Notes under the pieces: model-generated
Told to the model about the DNA's origin: nothing
The model's input: the letters and a program-made list of their open reading frames with translations, nothing else
The model's database searches: none
Assembly (NCBI GenBank): GCA_036897485.1
Contig: JAYMTF010000436.1
Span: 1 to 36,521 of the forward strand
Source of the DNA: Pelargonium nanum
Taxonomy: Eukaryota; Streptophyta; Magnoliopsida; Geraniales; Geraniaceae
DNA length: 36,521 nt
Direction: 5' to 3'
Position numbers and translations under genes: made by a program
Part shown: piece after piece, positions 30,560 to 36,521 of the stretch
Numbering within the stretch: the first letter of the stretch is position 1
Layout: each line of letters opens with the position of its first letter

Positions 30560-31834
30560 TCCCAGGTGATCTTTTAGACTCTTCTATTGCGTTTCGGTGT
30601 AAGATTGCTACAATTTGATGTTGATGGTTAGGTCATTGAGTCTCATTCTGTAACTTATAAGAACACATCCTGTGGATAATGTGAAAATAGTTTCGTTTAT
30701 CATTCACAATTCGTTTTAATGTTGTCATCAGAGACTCCAAATCTCGGTTTTAAGGCAATTTATCTGTTTGTAAAAGTACAGAATCAGAATATTTGATTTT
30801 GCCTCTAGGGCCTATCGCTCATATTGGAAATTAGAGTCCATTCCTTTATCCAACATATTTGCTTTCTTAGATATAGACCCAAAACTCGGGCTTTTTGCAA
30901 ACTTCGGTTGCACAAAATAATTCTGATTAATTTCGAATTGGACTAGGGGAGATGAGGACCGAGTTGGGCAATCCTTGCAACTTCTACGCCAATAGAATTG
31001 ATCTATGTTTTTGTGGGAGCGGATCACATAAAATGTACTCAATATGTTATTTTGAAGAAGTTAAGCGAGTGCAATAATAGTTACGTTTAAATGTTTATTA
31101 TGTCCTATGTTATTATGTTTTGAATAAAAATTTGTTAAACTAACGCATAAAACTCTCAACCTAGTCTCTTATACTGGACATTTTTATCTTGAAATTCAAA
31201 TTGTCAGCTATATCAGTTGTGAACATGTATATCTTGCGTAAAAACATTCCGTTTACTCATTTATAGACTGTACCAACATATATTATTATACATTTATGTA
31301 ATAAATATGCACCAAAGTCTGTCATAGAAACAACATTTCAGACTATCAGTGTAAAAACATATGCAAAATTGTAACTTATACATAATTAACAACAAATTTA
31401 TGATATTTACTCATCTATGAATATTTCTTGTACGAAACTGAAAAAAAGGAATCAATCAGGTATGTGATGTGAAATCATGTGATGATGAGAGGGTGTGGTG
31501 TGGCACGTGCTTTTTCTCATAGTGGATCCCACGCGATAGAGAGCATGTGATATTCGATTATTCGTTTATCCTGTGGGCCCACGAAGCATGATCAGCCTTT
31601 TATTTTGGTCCTTTTCGACGTGCGTAGCATGAGATAATAGGATTAGGAGATGAAGGGTGGTGGGCCATGATTCCATGAATCGCACCTCCATCTCCAACGG
31701 CTACAACCTTTTTCTCGTTGTCGTCGTAGGTGATTCTGGCACGCGCTAATGATGCAATTCCCTCGTGACACGCGCTAAAGCATTCTCAACTTCTTGAAAG
31801 AGTTGTAAGGAACTAAAGAGTTGGAAGTAGTGTT
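30560..31834. other. GT47 3' flank, no gene seen
   Basis: Contains the presumed GT47 3' UTR, then decayed TAGAGC-family MITE sequence at about 30828-31000 (ATAGACCCAAAACTCGGGC, CTTTTTGCAAACTTCGGTTG) and 31140-31215. A G-box CACGTG is at 31504. Open frames here are short and lack protein features. Confidence 0.55.
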
Positions 31835-32063
31835 TTTTTTTCTTAAACCATGAGGTTACTGAGCGGGCCGCAAACTCGCGGTTGACACCTTTAAACCATT
31901 TTATTACATCCAGACTAATCTTCATTCGAGCCGGGTAGGATCACAAGGGCGGCAAAGCTCTCTCAACCAAGTTTTAACGCAGTTGCACTCCCTGAGACTC
32001 GAACTAGAGACCTCAGGTTAAGCTGGAACAATCTCTTACCAGTTGACCCACGCGCTTGGTGGT
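31835..32063 (-). mobile_element. tRNA-derived SINE, family A, copy 1 (reverse)
   Basis: A 229-bp insert, including a T-run that is its 3' A tail, flanked by a perfect 17-bp target duplication gagttggaagtagtgtt (31818-31834 and 32064-32080). Read on the minus strand it has GCGCGTGGGTCAACTGGTAA (box A-like) and CTCTAGTTCGAGTCTC (box B-like) about 35 nt apart. TTTGCCGCCCTTGTGATCC and a 3' end near CTCATGGTTTAAG-A(n) complete the element. It has no coding capacity. Confidence 0.92.
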
Positions 32064-32650
32064 GAGTTGGAAGTAGTGTTACCAAACAAACTCTAAATGC
32101 TTTTGGAAAATGTTTGTTTAACTTTGGTCTTCTAACTATTAATTTTATTTTGAATTGATATCTATTTTATTTATTTTTTGTTTCAATTTGGTCCTTAATC
32201 TATCCGCGTTGTTCCAAATTTACAGTATTAGAATTTTCAAGCCGAATCCAGTTAGACAAACCCATATTTGAAACTTGCACCATTTCAGATCGATAATCAT
32301 TTTAAACCTTTCAAAAATTAAACTCAAAACTCGAATTGACATTTTTATCTCACATGAGACAATTTTTTGCATTCTTATGGATTAACTCAAACATACAGAT
32401 AGCTTTTCATTTAAAGTTGAATGTGGTCACTGTAATTGAACATGCATTTTACTCATTAGTCAATTTATAATGATTTAATCCATTGAAAATCTCAAGTTTG
32501 GCCATCCACATGACATAAAGAATAATATAAAATGGGTATTAGATGATGACTTTTTTTCTATACTCAATTATGGATATAGGTACACCTTACCTATGACCTT
32601 TGTCACTTCACCTAGTTGTTAGTGATTACGATAGAAGTGAAAAACAAATA

Positions 32651-32882
32651 CCACCAAGCGCGTGAGTCAACTGATAAGGGGTCGTTCCAGCTTAAGTTGA
32701 GGTCTCGAGTTTGAGTCTTAGAAAATGCAGTTGCGTTAAAACTTGATAGGGAGAGCTTTGCCGCCCTTGTGGTCCTACCCGGCTTGAATGAGGATTAGTC
32801 TGGGTGTGGTAGAACGACTTAAAGGTGTCAACCGCGAGTTTACGGGCCCGCTCAGGAACCTCATGGTTTAGACCAAAAAAAA
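32651..32882 (+). mobile_element. tRNA-derived SINE, family A, copy 2 (forward)
   Basis: Starts CCACCAAGCGCGTGAGTCAA, has box B-like CTCGAGTTTGAGTCTTAG, TTTGCCGCCCTTGTGGTCC, and ends TCATGGTTTAGACC-A8. No clean target duplication is visible (left flank GAAAAACAAATA). It is in inverted orientation to copy 1 with a spacer of about 590 bp. Confidence 0.88.
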
Positions 32883-33550
32883 TGCAGAAAATAGTATAAT
32901 TGATGAAGTAAATTTAACAAAATTGACATGGTGACAAATTCCTTTATTTGTACAATTTTTATTTAAATCGACTTTATCAACAAATTTAGTTAACTTAAAC
33001 GTTATGTTAACAAATAAATTTAGAAAAAATTGTCACGTCAACCCGTCAATCCTAATTTAACGGCACTGGTACAGATTACCTAATATAAAACAAAACTACA
33101 CAATTCGTGACCAAATTAGAACAATACAATAATTTGAAAACCAAATTATAACCTGAATTTGGTATCAATTCAAACAAAATAGACAGTTGAAGGTGAAAGA
33201 GTCAATTGAGAATATTCTTAATGTCACAAATGTTTTGATGATGTGAGGACAAAGAGAAGGTGTTGGGGAAATGCCAATTGTCACATGTATAAGTCTCAAG
33301 AGAATCATTTGTGTTGCTAATAGTTTTTGTTTGTGATTTCCTTTCATTTTAGGTAGTGTTTGTATAGTTCTTGTATATAAGAGTTAAATAGTTTTGTCTC
33401 TCCAAAACTGACATTTTTTTTAGTTTTTAATTAGAGTTTTGTCTTATTTAAGCCATTGTAAACAATTTTTTTTTTATATTAATTAAACCACTAAATCGGT
33501 TGCAGTCGTTCTTATATATAAGTTTGATAATCAATATGAATCTCTTGTTT

Positions 33551-33773
33551 ACCACCAAGCGCGTGGGTCAACTGGTAAGAAGTTGTTGTAGCTTAACTTG
33601 AGGTCTCGAGTTCGAGTCTCAAGGAATGCAGCAGCCTTAAAACTTGGTAGGGAGAGCTTTGCCGCCCTTGTGGTCCTCCTACCCGGCTCGAATGAGTATT
33701 AGTCTGAGTGTGATAAAATGGTTTAAAGGTGTCAACCACGAGTTTGCGGGCCCGTTCAGGAATCTCATGGTTT
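33551..33773 (+). mobile_element. tRNA-derived SINE, family A, copy 3 (forward, tail-less)
   Basis: A 223-bp insert flanked by a perfect 17-bp duplication atatgaatctcttgttt (33534-33550 and 33774-33790). It has box A-like CGTGGGTCAACTGGTAAGA and box B-like CGAGTTCGAGTCTCAAG. The 3' end stops at CTCATGGTTT without an A tail. The perfect duplication indicates a fairly recent insertion. Confidence 0.92.
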
Positions 33774-33790
33774 ATATGAATCTCTTGTTT

Positions 33791-35737
33791 GGTTAAATGT
33801 AGCTATTGTATAATTTTATATCGTTTTTGTTATCATCCAATTTGAAGTATAAATTATTAGTTTTTGCGTTAAAAAAAAAGTGTGAGGGTAAACATTGTAT
33901 AAATTTTTGAGGCTAACGCATGATACATTTGAACCGAACATCGGATTCATATCGATCTAATACATCCCTTAATAAAATCAATAATTTGTTAAAATATATG
34001 TGTGTGGCGCGTGGAGTAGACTCTCGCTCTAAGGAGGGCACTTGGGTGGAGTTGACAATAGAAACCATAAGATTGAGTGATGTCCCACTTCCACATCCAC
34101 CGGGACCCTCCGGATCTCACTCCACGATCACCGGAGCGTGTTTTACACGTCCCTAAAAGCACGTGTGTCCTTCTTTTTGTCTCATTTTTTTTGGGTTTCA
34201 AACCAATAATACAGATATGAATATCCATTTTTCAATGAAATGACGAGAAGCCACACGGTGACGTGGACAGCGTGGTGGTCCCGGCACCGGCAATTATTCC
34301 GCTATTTACGCTTTTAGATTTGGAGGTCCCATTTCATGATTATATCCAAACTACAAGGGCAAAAGGGGAATTTCACTCCAAATTTTGATTTAGCTAAAAA
34401 TTTCATTAGGACGCCCATGAATTTCATACCAAAAATATAAATAAGGTCGTTTTTCATTCTGCAAATAAAAACACGCACTGTCAATTTTGTACCAATAGAT
34501 CTTGACCCGTAACGATGTTAAAATCATATTTTAAGCTGCACTTACGTAACAATCTAATTGATAATTTTAACTAACTGTAACACGGACATTGACATGTTAA
34601 TTTTGTTGACAAAGCTTTAGACCGAGCATTGACCATTGTTGGAAGTTTTTCTTACGAACGTTGACAAATGAATGTATGTTCCAATAATGAACCACATCAT
34701 AGTGTTTTGGACTAAATTCAAACAAAAAATCATTTTTTCCCAATATAAAACCAAGGAAAGTTTTACATATACATAATTTTAGAGAAAATAAAAATATTTC
34801 ACATTTAACGACAGTCAAAGACAATCAACACCGATCAATGTTGATAACCAACAATCAATGTCGATCATCATTTGGTTCAAACTCACATCATACAAATCGA
34901 AATGTCACCGCCCATATCAGATAAAAATGTTTTATAATTATCACATAAACATACATTAACAAAACAAATTAACATCATAAACTTTGAAAATCTGTTTGTA
35001 TAAAATTAATAGTTTATGTTATATTTGTATAACTTTAATTAAAAAAAGGTCTATTTAGTACAATAATTTAGTCCTAGTTAACCCGCAATTTTTCGAAAAA
35101 ATATTTTACCCGATCTATCTAGACTGACTTTCGTCCTTTTATGTGACCCGAACTTTATCACTTTCCATTATAAGATCAAACTAACAACTATACCAATATT
35201 TTTGTAGACTCGTTGTGTATTAAAATAAAGACTACACCGAGTCAAAATTTAGCACCTGAATTCAACAAATAATCCAATATGTATGTGGGTGAAGTAAGTA
35301 AAAAATAAATGAAAAAGAGTGTTAAATAATTAAAATGCAAATGAAACAATATTATTATTATTGTTTTGTAGAAGAGTTAACGTGTGATGCATGTATGTAT
35401 ATGGAATACAGCAAAACTACAACTAGCATTATTGATGTTGAAGCAAACATGTCAACACGCACACAACAAACCAAACACACCCACGTTTTATTGTTCTTCT
35501 TGGACTCGTTACTCGCTTAACTAATTCTTTTGTTTTATTTAATTCCTCGTTACTTTTACCACATTTTTATATCTCACACGAGCCTTGACCATACATACAC
35601 TTTGTTTCATTAATCTATTGAGTGTATGTACCACATTTATCAACCTTTTCTTTGGCATGTTATTGTGAACTTGTGATCAGTTCGAGCTCATAAATTTTAC
35701 ATGTGCATGTCGTGTTTATAGTTTATTTTGTGGTGAC
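33791..35737. other. Intergenic DNA, no gene seen
   Basis: Mostly AT-rich. A locally GC-richer patch (about 34000-34320) contains GCACGTGT and GTGACGTGG words (bZIP-like cores) and could be promoter DNA, but no reading frame there has recognisable features. A decayed repeat rich in GACCCGAAC lies near 35080-35170. Confidence 0.5.
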
Positions 35738-35745
35738 AAACAAGT

Positions 35746-35968
35746 AGGGAGGGATTCAGAGTATTTGTTTTGTGGGGGCAAATAACATGAATTAATTTTT
35801 TCAAACGATTAGATAAAATTCTAAAATTTTTATGGGGCAAAAATGATTTTTTATCGAATAACTGGCATAAATTCAAGAATTTTACCGGACAAATATAAAG
35901 TATTTTAAGAAATAACAAAATTTACAGGGGCAACTGCTCCCAAACAGCCCTTGCTGCATCCGTCTCTG
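35746..35968. mobile_element. hAT-type MITE (CAGRGACGGAT family)
   Basis: A 223-bp element with ends AGGGAGGGATTCAG and inverted TGCATCCGTCTCTG, flanked by aaacaagt and caacaagt (7 of 8). Internal GTGGGGGCAAA pairs with AGGGGCAACTGCTCCC-type sequence near the other end, the arrangement seen in many plant elements with CAGNGACGGA ends. Confidence 0.7.
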
Positions 35969-35981
35969 CAACAAGTATATA

Positions 35982-36445
35982 TAGAGTTGATAATTCGTGT
36001 CATAGTACGACACCCGACTTGAATTTAGTATAATTGTGTAGCACGCACGATTAATTAGTCGTGTTCACTTAAAGGTATAATTGTAAATTGGTTATAATAA
36101 TGTGTCCAACATGTTAATTATATCACGCAAAATGTGTTGGGTAATGTTTGTGTCCTTGTTGTGTCATCACGACTCGTTTAATTAGCATATTAATCATGTC
36201 GTGTTGTGTTTTGTATCTATGAACGTGTTGTGTTCGTGTTCAACCGTTCAACACGATTATTAAACGCGTTCTTATTCTGCCACAGATTTTTGCACTTTGT
36301 CTCGTAGTTATTATGTGTGGGGTTAACATGACACGAGTAGAACTACAAAGCTTGATGCGTTTTGTAAAATAGAACCAAAACAAATTGAAACGACACTCTT
36401 CAACACATAACGATTAAACGTTTCAAGTGACCAGTGTCACCTCTA
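35982..36445. mobile_element. Probable hAT-like element with ACACGA-rich interior
   Basis: Starts TAGAGTTGATAATTCGTGTC and may end at AGTGTCACCTCTA (36445). The interior GTGTTGTGTTCGTGTTCAAC is like 29855-30335. Flanking octamers do not match, so the right boundary is tentative. Confidence 0.45.
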
Positions 36446-36521
36446 GCTCTTATACTTATCTCTTGGATTACACGGCAACATTTCATAAACTTATTATTTC
36501 TTGCATTTTTTTTTCGGTTTA

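Noticed and set aside
32651..33773. tRNA genes, because of clear A-box and B-box words
   Set aside because: The words sit in 225-bp repeated units with target duplications and no cloverleaf-closing acceptor stem, so these are tRNA-derived SINEs, not tRNA genes.
33989..34228. Opposed open frames in the GC-richer patch near 34000-34230
   Set aside because: Short, in no known family and lacking splice context; more likely regulatory or neutral DNA.
1..36521. CRISPR arrays, bacterial operons, phage or viral genes
   Set aside because: No regularly spaced short repeats of that kind and no prokaryotic or viral coding sequence; the tandem repeats present are diverged, intronic and longer.

Overview
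This is a stretch of plant nuclear DNA, almost certainly from a eudicot. The genes are split by AT-rich GT-AG introns, and every protein belongs to a plant family. The intergenic and intronic DNA is full of short non-autonomous transposons (SINEs, hAT-type and Tourist-like MITEs, foldback elements). I see no bacterial operon, phage, CRISPR array or viral gene. Six protein genes can be assembled exon by exon, and all splice phases close.

Layout: (1) 1957-3141 (+), last coding exon of a class A1 heat-stress transcription factor, with its first exon outside the window. (2) 5002-9657 (-), a seven-exon Qa-SNARE of the SYP21/SYP22 (PEP12) group, 285 aa. (3) 12460-16044 (+), a five-exon RRM protein like BPA1 (binding partner of ACD11), 272 aa. 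(4) 17121-17612 (-), an intronless four-EF-hand calmodulin-like protein, CML18 type, 163 aa. (5) 21133-23785 (+), a three-coding-exon TOM1-like VHS-GAT protein (TOL1 type), 403 aa, with a 982-nt intron in its 5' leader. (6) 24998-30559 (+), a nine-exon exostosin-family GT47 glycosyltransferase, 509 aa. The last 6 kb (30560-36521) has no gene I can support and carries three full SINE copies and several MITEs.

The genes do not form one pathway, although several act in endomembrane trafficking or the Golgi (SYP21, TOL1, GT47). Their order is what is informative. From memory of the Arabidopsis map it matches the block At5g16820 (HSFA1B), At5g16830 (SYP21), At5g16840 (BPA1), At5g16880 (TOL1), At5g16890 (GT47). 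The CML18 gene matches the sister block on chromosome 3 (HSFA1E At3g02990 next to CML18 At3g03000). The window therefore looks like an unfractionated version of a block that Arabidopsis duplicated and partly lost.

The most unusual signal is in the promoter-proximal introns. All four complete multi-exon genes have a first intron or leader intron containing internal tandem duplications. Three of the four share a motif close to TCTGTTTGGYTGCYGAGAAA, present six times and always on the sense strand. In two genes a copy lies on or near a TTNGATYTG-like intron-mediated-enhancement word. In the BPA1 gene the duplication has copied the tiny ATG-bearing first exon together with a GT donor. I found no novel defence or mobile system; the interest is regulatory and evolutionary.
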